From contig JAOUEK010000035.1 in assembly GCA_029858755.1 (NCBI GenBank), forward strand, positions 1-9,639: a DNA stretch of 9,639 nucleotides, read 5' to 3'. This DNA is from Thermoleophilia bacterium. GTDB lineage: Bacteria; Actinomycetota; Thermoleophilia; Gaiellales; Gaiellaceae. Both the position numbers and the translations under genes were made by a program. A model generated the notes under the pieces. That model was given only the letters and a program-made list of their open reading frames with translations, made no database searches and was not told where the DNA came from. This document shows positions 1-7,496 of this stretch, one piece after another. The first letter of the stretch is position 1. Each line of letters starts with the position of its first letter.

Positions 1-337
1 GCATCTTCTGCCAGAAGGGATCCATGTCGACGACGAGGTCCTTGACCACCGGGAGGTTTCCCATGGCGGAGATCACAGGCACGTGGCCGTCGGCGACGAT
101 GTCGGCGACCCGGGTCTTGCAGGCGAGGACTGCGCCGCCGTCGACCCGCATCCCGCACGAGCCGCAGATCATCATGCGGCAGCTCTTCCGATAGGCGAGC
201 GTGCCGTCGACGCGGTCCTTGACCGCGTCGAGCGTGTCGAGCAGCGTCGCCTCGTCGGAGACGTCGATCTCGTACTCGCGCAGGGCCCGGTCGCCCGTCG
301 ACGCGTCGTACCGCCAGATCTTGAGGGCTACTTGCAC
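1..337 (-). CDS. sdhB: Succinate dehydrogenase iron-sulfur subunit, N-terminal part (cut by window edge)
   Basis: This is the N-terminal 112 codons of SdhB, the electron-transfer subunit of respiratory complex II, which passes electrons from the flavoprotein to the quinone site. I translated it from a GTG at 337-335. The [2Fe-2S] ferredoxin-like domain is plain: the segment SCRMMICGSCGM holds Cys53, Cys58 and Cys61, and the fourth ligand Cys73 follows in LACKTR. The segment DMDPFWQKM at the edge is the family's link to the second, [4Fe-4S]/[3Fe-4S] domain, which lies outside the window. The GTG is only 7 bp after the sdhA stop, and a GAGG Shine-Dalgarno overlaps that stop, so the two genes are translationally close and cotranscribed. 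The usual length is about 230-260 residues, so roughly half is missing because of the window edge, not because the gene is broken. Confidence 0.93.
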   Translation of the reverse strand, partial: MQVALKIWRYDASTGDRALREYEIDVSDEATLLDTLDAVKDRVDGTLAYRKSCRMMICGSCGMRVDGGAVLACKTRVADIVADGHVPVISAMGNLPVVKDLVVDMDPFWQKM

Positions 338-347
338 GGCGGCCTCA
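338..347 (-). promoter_or_regulatory. sdhB ribosome binding site overlapping the sdhA stop
   Basis: On the minus strand the sequence TACTGAGGCCGCCGTG contains the sdhA stop TGA, an overlapping GAGG Shine-Dalgarno core, and the sdhB GTG start 6 bases further on. This spacing decides the GTG as the start and suggests that ribosomes finishing sdhA help start sdhB. Confidence 0.6.
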
Positions 348-2045
348 GTATTTCCTCTCCGTCGGCTCCCAGCGGGTCATGCGGACCTCCTTGTAGGAGA
401 GCTCCGGGCCGTCGTCGCGCCAGCGGGTGATCGAGTGCACGAGGAAGTTCTCGTCGTCGCGGTCCGGGAAGTCGGTCGGGCGCGAGTGCGCGCCGCGGCT
501 CTCCTTGCGGGCGACGCCGGCCTGCAGCATGCAGGCGGCGAGGTCGAGCAGGTAGCCGAGCTCGATCGCCTGGGTGAGGTCGGAGTTGAAGACGTCCCCC
601 TTGTCCTCGACGACGACGCCGCGCTCGTATCGCTCGCGGTAGCCGGCGATCAGCTCGAGCTGGCGCTCCATCTTGTCCGGGTAGCGGAAGACGCCGAAGT
701 TCTCGAGCATCGACTGACCGAGCTCGTCGCGGACCTGCCACGGGCGCTCCCCCTCGGTGTTCGCGAGCAACCCCTTCACCCAGGCCTCGGCGTCGGCACG
801 GGCCACTTCCCCGTGGCCGTTGCCGGTCGCGGGGGCGGTGAGGGCCGCCTCGGCCGCTGCCTGACCGGCGCGGCGACCGAAGGTGATCGTCTCCATCAGC
901 GAGTTGCCGCCGAGGCGGTTCGCCCCGTGAACCGAGACGCAGGCGACCTCTCCTGCGGCGTACAGGCCCTCGACCTCGGTCAGCCCCCAGTTGTCGGTCT
1001 CCACGCCGCCCATGTGGTAGTGGGCGCCCGGGCGCACGGGGATCGGGTCGTAGATCGGGTCGACGGCGGCGTACGTCATCGCCAGCTCGCGCGAGCCGGG
1101 CAGGCGGCTCAAGATCTTCTCGGCACCGAGGTGACGGAGGTCGAGCAGCACGGAGCCGTTGATGCCCCGCCCCGCCTCGATCTCGGTCGTCTCCGACCGC
1201 GAGACGACGTCGCGCGAGGCGAGCTCGAGCGCGTTCGGCGCATAGCGCTGCATGAAGCGCTCGCCCTCCTTGTTGATCAGGTACCCGCCCTCGCCGCGGC
1301 AGCCCTCCGTGATCAGGATCCCGCTCGGGTACATCGTCGTCGGGTGGAACTGCATGAACTCCATGTCCTTGAGCGGGAGCCCCGCGCGCAGCGCCATCGC
1401 CATGCCGTCACCCGTGCATGCGTACGCGTTCGTGGTCGCGCGGTAGAGGCGGCCGGCGCCGCCCGTGGCGAGGATCACGGACTTGCCGGTGAGCAGCTTC
1501 ACGCCGCCGTTCATCAGGTCCCACGAGATGACGCCGGTGCACCGGCCGTCCTCGATCACGAGGCGGAAGGCGAAGTACTCCTCGTAGACCGTCATCCCCT
1601 CGTCCATGCGGCGCTGCAGCTGCTCGTAGAGCACCTGGATCAGGACGTGGCCCGTGATGTCCGCGGCGTAGACGGTGCGCGGGGAGCCGGCGGCGCCGAA
1701 CGGGCGCTGCGCGAGCCGCCCCTCGTCGTTCCGGGAGAAGACGCAGCCCCAGTGCTCGAGCTGGTAGATGTCGCCAGGCGCCTCGGCCGTGAAGATCTCG
1801 ATCGCGTCCTGGTCGCCGAGGTAGTCGGAGCCCTTGACCGTGTCGAACGCGTGCGTTTCGGGGCTGTCCTCGGCGGTGTTCCCGAGCGCCGCGTTGATGC
1901 CGCCCTCCGCCGCGCCGGAGTGGCTGCGGGTGGGATGCAGCTTGGAGATGACGCCCACCTTCGCGCCCCGGTCGTGCGCCTCGATCGCCGCCCGCATGCC
2001 GGCGCAGCCGGCACCGACGACGAGGACGTCGTGCGTCGCCTCCAT
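345..2045 (-). CDS. sdhA: Succinate dehydrogenase flavoprotein subunit
   Basis: SdhA oxidises succinate to fumarate on the cytoplasmic face of the membrane and passes electrons to SdhB. The 566-residue protein has the family's usual length. At the N-terminus is the FAD dinucleotide-binding motif [10 protein letters not shown] (residues 11-20). It is followed by [13 protein letters not shown], whose His42 is the expected covalent attachment point of FAD. The substrate site is complete: HPTTMYP (His234), TEGCRGEGG (about 247-254), ASRDVVSR with the catalytic arginine near 278, HYHMGG (about 342-347) and [10 protein letters not shown] (Arg377). The C-terminus carries the typical [19 protein letters not shown] segment. 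The start is an ATG with only a weak upstream GGG as ribosome site. Fumarate reductase is an alternative, but the context with pckA and the probable aerobic actinobacterial host favour the oxidising enzyme. sdhB follows after 7 bp. Confidence 0.96.
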   Translation of the reverse strand: MEATHDVLVVGAGCAGMRAAIEAHDRGAKVGVISKLHPTRSHSGAAEGGINAALGNTAEDSPETHAFDTVKGSDYLGDQDAIEIFTAEAPGDIYQLEHWGCVFSRNDEGRLAQRPFGAAGSPRTVYAADITGHVLIQVLYEQLQRRMDEGMTVYEEYFAFRLVIEDGRCTGVISWDLMNGGVKLLTGKSVILATGGAGRLYRATTNAYACTGDGMAMALRAGLPLKDMEFMQFHPTTMYPSGILITEGCRGEGGYLINKEGERFMQRYAPNALELASRDVVSRSETTEIEAGRGINGSVLLDLRHLGAEKILSRLPGSRELAMTYAAVDPIYDPIPVRPGAHYHMGGVETDNWGLTEVEGLYAAGEVACVSVHGANRLGGNSLMETITFGRRAGQAAAEAALTAPATGNGHGEVARADAEAWVKGLLANTEGERPWQVRDELGQSMLENFGVFRYPDKMERQLELIAGYRERYERGVVVEDKGDVFNSDLTQAIELGYLLDLAACMLQAGVARKESRGAHSRPTDFPDRDDENFLVHSITRWRDDGPELSYKEVRMTRWEPTERKY

Positions 2046-2106
2046 CCCGACGGACGCTACCCGATCGCGGCGTGGCCCCGCCTGTCCAACCTCTCGCGCC
2101 CCGCCG

Positions 2107-3708
2107 TCAGCCGAGAGGGCCGGCGCCGGCGATCGCCTCGCCCGCGTCCGCGGCGAACTTCTCCTCGAAGTTGGCCCGGAACATCGCCGCCAGCTCGGCG
2201 GCCTTCGCGTCGTACGCGGCCGGGTCGGCCCACGTCGAGCGCGGGTCGAGCAGCGCCTCGTCGACGCCGGGGCAGGTCTGCGGCACCTCGAAGCCGAACA
2301 CGGGGTCGACGCGGTACTCGACCGCGTCCAGGTTCCCCGAGAGCGCGGCGTGGAGCACCGCGCGGGTCGCCTGGATCGGCATCCGGTGGCCCTCGCCGAA
2401 AGGCCCTCCGGTCCACCCCGTGTTCACGAGCCAAACGCACACGTGGGGGTGCTCGTCGAGCTTCGCGCCCAGCATCCGCGCGTACACCGACGGGCGCTGG
2501 GGCAGGAAGGGCGCGCCGAAGCACGTGGAGAACGTCGGCTGAGGCTCGGTCACCCCGATCTCGGTGCCGGCGAGCTTCGCCGTGAACCCCGACAGGAACC
2601 AGTACATCGCCTGATCGCGCGTCAGCCGGGCGAGAGGCGGCAGGATGCCGAAGGCGTCGGCGGTGAGGAAGACCGCGTTCCGGGGATGGCCGGCCATCTT
2701 CGCCGGCAGCGCGTTCGGGATCTGCTCCAGCCGGTAGGCGGCCCGCGTGTTCTCGGTCTTCGAGTCGTCGTCGAGGTCGACCACGCCCCGCTCGTCGAGG
2801 ACGACGTTCTCCAGGATCGTCCCGTACGTGCGGGTCGTGCGATGGATGTCCGGCTCGGCCTCCGCGGAGAGCCGGATCACCTTCGCATAGCAGCCGCCCT
2901 CCACGTTGAACACGCCGTTCGTGCCCCAGCCGTGCTCGTCGTCGCCGATCAGGTGCCGCTCGGGGTCGGCGGAGAGCGTCGTCTTGCCCGTGCCCGAGAG
3001 CCCGAAGAAGATCGCGACGTCGTCATCGTCACCGATGTTCGCGGAGCAATGCATGGGGAACACGCCCTCGAGCGGCAGGCGGTCGTTCATCACGGTGAAG
3101 ATCGACTTCTTGATCTCGCCGGCGTAGAACGTGCCGCCGATCAGCACCTCGGTGCGAGACGGGTGGAGCACGATGAAGGTTCCCGTCCGTGTCCCGTCGA
3201 CGTCGGGGTCGGACTCCACCTCGGGCGCGTGCAGCACCAGTGCGTCAGGGCTGTGCGATGCGAGCTCCTCGGCCGTCGGCTCGATGAACATGGTGGACGC
3301 GAACAGCGCGTGGTACGGGCTCGCGGTGACGACGCGCACGCCGATCCGATGCTCGGGGTCGGCTCCGGCAAAGGCGTCGACGACATAGAGCACCTCCCGT
3401 GCGGAGAGGTACGAGGTGACCTTGCCGCGGAGCGGCGCGTAGCGCTCCTCGGGCAGGCGCTGGTTGACGCTGCCCCACCAGACGCGGTCGCGGGAGCCGG
3501 GCTCGTCGACCACGAACTTGTCCTGCGGCGAGCGGCCGGTGAAGCGCCCGGTGTCGACCGCCAGCGCGCCGCCCTCGGCGAGCGCCGCACCCCAGTCGCG
3601 AAGGGCTGCCAGGTACAGCTGCGACGTCGTCGGGTTCCGGATCACGACCCCCCCGGCGTCGATGCCGTGCCCCTGGAGGCTCACCGAAGTCGATGTCGTC
3701 GTCGCCAT
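2107..3708 (-). CDS. pckA: Phosphoenolpyruvate carboxykinase, ATP-dependent
   Basis: PckA converts oxaloacetate and ATP to PEP, CO2 and ADP, the first committed step of gluconeogenesis, in the cytoplasm (EC 4.1.1.49). From the chosen ATG it has 533 residues, normal for the ATP family. Visible motifs in order are [12 protein letters not shown] (54-65, oxaloacetate-binding arginine), AGEIKK (Lys200/Lys201), MHCSAN (His220, metal ligand), the P-loop GLSGTGKT (236-243), the kinase-2/metal motif GDDEHGW (255-261), EGGCYAK (270-276) and LEQIPNA. The GTP-dependent family, common in other actinobacteria, has a different P-loop context, so the ATP type is clear. A TTG at 3714 would add two residues; I prefer the ATG at 3708, with GGGAG 10 bases upstream. 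The gene sits 61 bp before sdhA on the same strand, with no obvious terminator between, so it is probably cotranscribed with sdhAB. Confidence 0.96.
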   Translation of the reverse strand: MATTTSTSVSLQGHGIDAGGVVIRNPTTSQLYLAALRDWGAALAEGGALAVDTGRFTGRSPQDKFVVDEPGSRDRVWWGSVNQRLPEERYAPLRGKVTSYLSAREVLYVVDAFAGADPEHRIGVRVVTASPYHALFASTMFIEPTAEELASHSPDALVLHAPEVESDPDVDGTRTGTFIVLHPSRTEVLIGGTFYAGEIKKSIFTVMNDRLPLEGVFPMHCSANIGDDDDVAIFFGLSGTGKTTLSADPERHLIGDDEHGWGTNGVFNVEGGCYAKVIRLSAEAEPDIHRTTRTYGTILENVVLDERGVVDLDDDSKTENTRAAYRLEQIPNALPAKMAGHPRNAVFLTADAFGILPPLARLTRDQAMYWFLSGFTAKLAGTEIGVTEPQPTFSTCFGAPFLPQRPSVYARMLGAKLDEHPHVCVWLVNTGWTGGPFGEGHRMPIQATRAVLHAALSGNLDAVEYRVDPVFGFEVPQTCPGVDEALLDPRSTWADPAAYDAKAAELAAMFRANFEEKFAADAGEAIAGAGPLG

Positions 3709-3781
3709 GTGCAAACGTCTCCCGGTCGCCGGAGTGCACGCGAACGGTAACCCGAGCAGCGTGTCATGGCAGGGCCAACCG

Positions 3782-5608
3782 TCAGCGAACGGGCTCGCCC
3801 TCGAGTGGCGACACGTCCGCGTCGCGCGAGACCAGCTCCGCGTAGCGGCCGCCGCCCCCGAGCAGCTCGTCGTGCGTGCCGATCTCGGCGACGCGGCCGC
3901 GGTCGAGGACGACGATCTGGTCGGCGTCGCGCACCGTGGACAGGCGGTGGGCGATGGCGATCGTCGTGCGGCCCTCCGCGAGGCGCTCGAGCGCGGCCTG
4001 CACCGCGCGCTCGGTCTGCGTGTCCAGTGCCGACGTCGCCTCGTCGAGCACCAGGATCGGCGGGTTGCGGAGCAGCGTGCGCGCGATCGCGATCCGTTGC
4101 TTCTCCCCGCCCGAGAAGCGGTAGCCCCGCTCGCCGACGACGGTCTCGTAGCCCTCCGGGAGCGTCGAGACGAGCTCGTGGATCTGCGCGGCGCGGGCGG
4201 CCTCCTCCACCTCCTCGTCCGTCGCCTCGGGGCGCGCGAAGCGGAGGTTCTCCCGCACCGTGGCGTGGAACAGGTAGGTCTCCTGCGAGACGACGCCCAC
4301 CGCGGCGGCGAGCGCGTCGAAGCTCAGGTCTCGCACGTCGACGCCGTCGATCGTGACGCTGCCCTCGGTGGCGTCGTAGAGGCGCGCGACGAGGTAGGCG
4401 CAGGTCGTCTTGCCCGAGCCCGTCTCCCCCACCAGCGCCGTCTTCGTCCCGGGGGCGACCGCGAACGAGACATCCTGCAATGTCCACTGCGCATCGTCGT
4501 AGCGGAACCAGACGCCGTCCAGCTGCACCTCGCCGCGGGGCCTCGAGAGCTGCTCGCTGCCCTCGACGATGTCCACGGGCTCGTCCAGGTAGTCGAAGAT
4601 GCGGTCGAAGAGCGCGAGCGAGGACTGCACGTCGATCTGCACGCCGAGCAGGCTGCCGATGGGGAAGAAGAGGCGCGTCTGCAGCGTGGTGAAGGCGACC
4701 AGGGTGCCGAGGGTGATCGTGTCCGAGCCGCGCGAGATCGTGAAGCCGGCGAACCAGTAGACGAGCGCCGGCATCACGGCGAACGTCGTCTGGATCGCGG
4801 CCATCATCCACCGGCCGGTCATCCGCGAGCGCACCTCCAGCTCGGCGAGGCGTTCGGACTCGCGCGAGAACCGCTCGGCGAGGTCGGCGCTTCGGCCCAT
4901 CGTCTTCCCGAGCAGGATCCCTGAGACCGAGAGCGACTCCTGGACGATCGCGGAGACGTCCGCGAGCGACACCTGCCGCTCCGCGGTCACCTGCCTGCGC
5001 TTGTCCCCCACCCGCTTGGTCAGCCAGACGAAGAGCGGCAGCAGCGCCAGCGCGAATGCGGCGAGCCGCCAGTCGAGCAGCAGCATCGCCGCCACCGTGG
5101 CGAGCACGGTCGTCACGTTGGAGAGCACGGAGGTGGCGGTGGAGGTGACGACGTTCTCGATGCCGCCGATGTCGTTGGCGATCCGGCTCTGCACCTCGCC
5201 GGTGCGCGTGCGCGTGAAGAAGGCGAGTGAGAGGCGCTGCAGGTGGCGGTAGACGGCCGTGCGCAGGTCGTGCATCACCGCCTGGCCCACGACGTTGGAG
5301 AGGAGCGTCTGCCAGACGCCGATCGTGCCGGTGACCACGGGGATCGCGACCATGCCGGCGACGAGGACGGTCAGCAGGCCCACGTTCTCCTCCGGGATGG
5401 CGACGTCGAGCACCTCGCGCAGCAGGAAGGCGGGGATCGTGGCCAGGAGCGCCGAGCCGACGATCATCAGCGAGACGGCGCCGAGGCGGCGGCGGTACGG
5501 CGAGAAGAGGCGGAAGATCCTGCGCAGGTTGGCCTTGCGCACCGCCTTGTCGGCGGGGCGCTCGGGCGCGTCCTGGGTCACGAAGGAGTCGAAGCGGCGG
5601 CCTGGCAT
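3782..5608 (-). CDS. ABC exporter half-transporter, fused membrane and ATPase domains
   Basis: This 608-residue protein is a type IV (Sav1866/MsbA-like) ABC exporter half that would work as a homodimer or heterodimer in the cytoplasmic membrane. Residues about 40-335 form the membrane domain, with hydrophobic stretches near 42-64, 80-98, 160-196 and 270-290. The ATPase domain follows: Walker A GETGSGKT (394-401), Q-loop Gln442, signature FSGGE (498-502, a variant of LSGGQ), Walker B ILVLDE (518-523, catalytic Glu523), D-loop SALD and H-loop His554. All residues needed for ATP hydrolysis are present, so it should be active. The substrate cannot be read from sequence; lipids, drugs and peptides are all possible. 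The frame stays open far upstream, antisense to the peptidase gene; I chose the ATG giving MPGRRFDSFV because homology-like sequence begins there. A GTG 24 bases earlier is an alternative. No second half-transporter is adjacent. Confidence 0.93.
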   Translation of the reverse strand: MPGRRFDSFVTQDAPERPADKAVRKANLRRIFRLFSPYRRRLGAVSLMIVGSALLATIPAFLLREVLDVAIPEENVGLLTVLVAGMVAIPVVTGTIGVWQTLLSNVVGQAVMHDLRTAVYRHLQRLSLAFFTRTRTGEVQSRIANDIGGIENVVTSTATSVLSNVTTVLATVAAMLLLDWRLAAFALALLPLFVWLTKRVGDKRRQVTAERQVSLADVSAIVQESLSVSGILLGKTMGRSADLAERFSRESERLAELEVRSRMTGRWMMAAIQTTFAVMPALVYWFAGFTISRGSDTITLGTLVAFTTLQTRLFFPIGSLLGVQIDVQSSLALFDRIFDYLDEPVDIVEGSEQLSRPRGEVQLDGVWFRYDDAQWTLQDVSFAVAPGTKTALVGETGSGKTTCAYLVARLYDATEGSVTIDGVDVRDLSFDALAAAVGVVSQETYLFHATVRENLRFARPEATDEEVEEAARAAQIHELVSTLPEGYETVVGERGYRFSGGEKQRIAIARTLLRNPPILVLDEATSALDTQTERAVQAALERLAEGRTTIAIAHRLSTVRDADQIVVLDRGRVAEIGTHDELLGGGGRYAELVSRDADVSPLEGEPVR

Positions 5609-5660
5609 GTCGCCCAAGGGTGCCTGTTCCACCCCCGGCCGCGCCGGGGCACGTCTCACC

Positions 5661-5687
5661 TGCGGTGTCCTGCGGTGTCGGACACCG
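5661..5687. repeat. Operator-like tandem and inverted GCGGTGTC repeat
   Basis: TGCGGTGTC occurs at 5661-5669 and again at 5671-5679, exactly 10 bp apart, one helical turn. The second copy forms a 15-bp palindrome with the following bases: CGGTGTC, a central G, then GACACCG (5673-5687). A further inverted copy, GACACCGC, lies at 5805-5812. This arrangement resembles a binding site for a dimeric regulator with an extra half-site. Which regulator, and which of the two flanking genes it controls, cannot be told from the window. Confidence 0.45.
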
Positions 5688-5836
5688 TGGATCGTCACGT
5701 GAGCCCGTGCCGATCTCGTGCCGCTGTCTCGGCAGCGCCGCGGTCTCATGAGGTGCGTCTCCCGCTCCGCAGGCCACGTCGCCACCAGAGCGACCCGCGT
5801 GGCAGACACCGCGGTCGGTCCGTCCGCGGCAGCGCG

Positions 5837-5842
5837 TACAAC
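5837..5842 (+). promoter_or_regulatory. Possible -10 box for a leaderless peptidase transcript
   Basis: TACAAC lies 7 bases before the ATG at 5850, so a transcript made from it would begin at or next to the start codon. No Shine-Dalgarno sequence precedes the ATG, which fits leaderless translation, common in actinobacteria. There is no good -35 box at the expected distance, so the call is weak. Confidence 0.3.
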
Positions 5843-5849
5843 CACGCCG

Positions 5850-6893
5850 ATGCGGGCGCGCGAGATCGGCCTCGAGATCGGCTCACGGCAGCCCGGCTCG
5901 CGGAACGCCATCACGGACGTGGACGGCGTGCGCGTGGGGATGACCACGCTCGTCGCGGGCGCCGACGTGCGCACCGGCGTCACCGTGATCGTCCCTCCGC
6001 CGGAGCCGCTGATCGCCGGGTGCCATCGACTGAACGGAAACGGCGAGCTGACGGGGCTGGAGTGGATCCGCGAGAGCGGGATGCTGACGACCGCGATCGG
6101 GATCACCAACACCTTCTCCGTCGGCGTCGTCCGCGATGCGATCGCCACCGCCAACCCGCCAGCGCTCGACGACTGGGCGCTCCCCGTGGTCGGGGAGACC
6201 TGGGACGGCGTCCTCAACGACATCCGCGGCCAGCACGTCACCGCGGGCCACGTGCAGGCCGCGTTCGCGGCCGCGAGCGACGGCCCGGTGCCGGAGGGGA
6301 ACGTGGGCGGCGGCACCGGGATGATCTGCCACGGCTTCAAGGGCGGCACCGGCACCGCGTCGCGGGCGATCGAGATCGCCGGGGAGCGCTTCACCGTCGG
6401 CGTGCTCGTGCAGGCGAACCACGGCGCCCGTGAGCGGCTCGTTGTAGAGGGCGCGAGGGTCGGGGAGCTGATCCCGGCGGAGGTGGTGCCGACGCCGGGC
6501 ACACCGGCGGCGCCGGGCACGGGCTCGATCATCGGCATCGTCGCCACCGACGCCCCGCTGCTCCCCGGGCAGTGCGACGCGCTTGCACAGCGAGCGGCGC
6601 TCGGCGTCGGGCGGCTCGGGGGCGCCGGCGAGATCTCCAGCGGCGACCTCTTCCTGTGCTTCTCCACCGGGAACCGCGGGCTCGTCGGCGAGGCGCCGCT
6701 CGCACGCCTCCGCATGGTGCGGCTCGATCTCGTGAACGAGCTCCTCTACGCCGTGATCGAGGCGACCGAGGAGGCGATCGTCAACGCGCTGCTCGCGGCC
6801 GAGACGCTGACGGGCGCCGGAGGTCGCACGGCGCACGCACTCGGTGCCGATCGTCTGGCGGACGCGCTCCGCCCCTTCGGCCTGCTCCGCTGA
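5850..6893 (+). CDS. DmpA/BapA-type self-processing aminopeptidase (family S58)
   Basis: The 347-residue protein belongs to the DmpA/P1 peptidase family. These Ntn-hydrolase-like enzymes cut their own chain at a Gly-Ser or similar bond to give alpha and beta subunits, and then remove N-terminal amino acids (L-amino acids, D-Ala amides/esters or beta-amino acids). Family marks in order are NAITDVDGVRVG (19-30), GITNTFSVG (84-92), GNVGGGTGM (150-158), FKGGTGTASR (173-182) and VGVLVQANHG (193-202). The expected cleavage is Gly225-Ser226 in GTGSIIGIVATDAPLLP, making Ser226 the nucleophile. A second catalytic serine, Ser264 in SSGDLF, comes 38 residues later, the spacing known for Ser250/Ser288 in BapA and DmpA. 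NALLAAETLTG closes the domain. There is no signal peptide, so it is cytoplasmic. The start is the ATG at MRAREIG, where the family's N-terminal pattern begins. The exact substrate is unknown. Confidence 0.9.
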   Translation: MRAREIGLEIGSRQPGSRNAITDVDGVRVGMTTLVAGADVRTGVTVIVPPPEPLIAGCHRLNGNGELTGLEWIRESGMLTTAIGITNTFSVGVVRDAIATANPPALDDWALPVVGETWDGVLNDIRGQHVTAGHVQAAFAAASDGPVPEGNVGGGTGMICHGFKGGTGTASRAIEIAGERFTVGVLVQANHGARERLVVEGARVGELIPAEVVPTPGTPAAPGTGSIIGIVATDAPLLPGQCDALAQRAALGVGRLGGAGEISSGDLFLCFSTGNRGLVGEAPLARLRMVRLDLVNELLYAVIEATEEAIVNALLAAETLTGAGGRTAHALGADRLADALRPFGLLR

Positions 6894-6902
6894 CCGACAC
6901 CG

Positions 6903-7496
6903 TCACGACAACGGGTCTTGGAGCGACTCGACCGCGGCGCGGACGCTCTCCGTCAGCTCCTGTGCTGAGGCCAACGTCGGGCCCTCCGCAGCCACGGCGA
7001 TCGGCGGCCCGATCGCCACGCGCAGCCTGGTGATGCGGACGCGTCGGCCGGCGAGCGCACGGTCCGTGCCGAAGAGGCGCACCGGCACGATCGGCGCTCC
7101 GGTCGCGAGCGCCAGCCGGGCCGCGCCGCGGCGCCACAACCCCTCCGTCCGCACCCGTCCCTGCGGGAAGATGCCGACCGCATGCCCGGCGCGCAGCAGG
7201 TCGACCGCCCGCTCGACCGCCTCGTTGTCGCTGCGCCCCCGGGCGACGGGGAAGCCGCCGACCCGCTCGACCGCCCAGCCGACCGGGCGCCACCGCCAGA
7301 GCTCCTCCTTGGCCATGAAGTGGAGCTCGCGGGGCACGGCGACGCCGAGCACGAACGGGTCGAGCGCCGAGAGGTGGTTGGCGACCACGACCACCGCACC
7401 GTGACGTGGCACGTGCTCCTGCCCGGCGACCTCGAGGCGGAAGACCGACCGGAGCAGCGGCCGCACCGCGCCGCGGACAACGCCGTAGAGCGTCAG
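6903..7496 (-). CDS. plsC: PlsC-type 1-acylglycerol-3-phosphate acyltransferase
   Basis: This is a member of the PlsC acyltransferase family, which moves a fatty acyl chain onto lysophosphatidic acid or a related acceptor at the inner membrane face. Counting from the CTG at 7496 there are 197 residues. Block I is NHLSALD (40-46, NHx4D), block II GGFPVARG (80-87), block III GIFPQG (108-113) and block IV APIVPVRLFG (134-143). Block III has Gln where the classical FPEG has Glu. The frame has no ATG near the expected N-terminus. Similarity-like sequence LYGVVRGAVRPLLR begins right after a CTG that overlaps the hydrolase stop as CTGA, with GGGGTG 5 bases upstream. The more conservative start is a GTG at 7466, which would shorten it by 10 residues and lacks a ribosome site. 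The next gene is convergent, 9 bp away. Confidence 0.88.
   Translation of the reverse strand: MTLYGVVRGAVRPLLRSVFRLEVAGQEHVPRHGAVVVVANHLSALDPFVLGVAVPRELHFMAKEELWRWRPVGWAVERVGGFPVARGRSDNEAVERAVDLLRAGHAVGIFPQGRVRTEGLWRRGAARLALATGAPIVPVRLFGTDRALAGRRVRITRLRVAIGPPIAVAAEGPTLASAQELTESVRAAVESLQDPLS

Larger units (their letters stand above)
5609..5849. promoter_or_regulatory. Divergent intergenic control region between exporter and peptidase
   Basis: These 241 bp separate the starts of two divergently transcribed genes and must hold promoters for both. They contain three copies of a GCGGTGTC element (see the separate entry) and the perfect 8-bp palindrome TCACGTGA at 5695-5702. I could not find a convincing pair of -35 and -10 boxes on the exporter side. 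Reading frames crossing the region have no family resemblance. Confidence 0.5.

Noticed and set aside
201..2585. A 794-codon plus-strand open frame, and another at 1834-3750
   Set aside because: Both run antisense to sdhA and pckA, which have complete family motifs. The translations are rich in Arg, Ala, Val and His with no recognisable domain, as expected of shadow frames in GC-rich DNA.
3709..3781. ATGACA (minus strand) as a pckA promoter -35 box
   Set aside because: The only -10-like sequence, TACCGT, is about 12 bases away, too close for a normal promoter, so I could not support it.
5609..6715. N-terminal extension of the ABC exporter frame by up to about 370 residues
   Set aside because: The extra part is antisense to the peptidase gene, is Pro/Ser/Thr-rich and shows no domain. 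The exporter's normal start fits at 5608.
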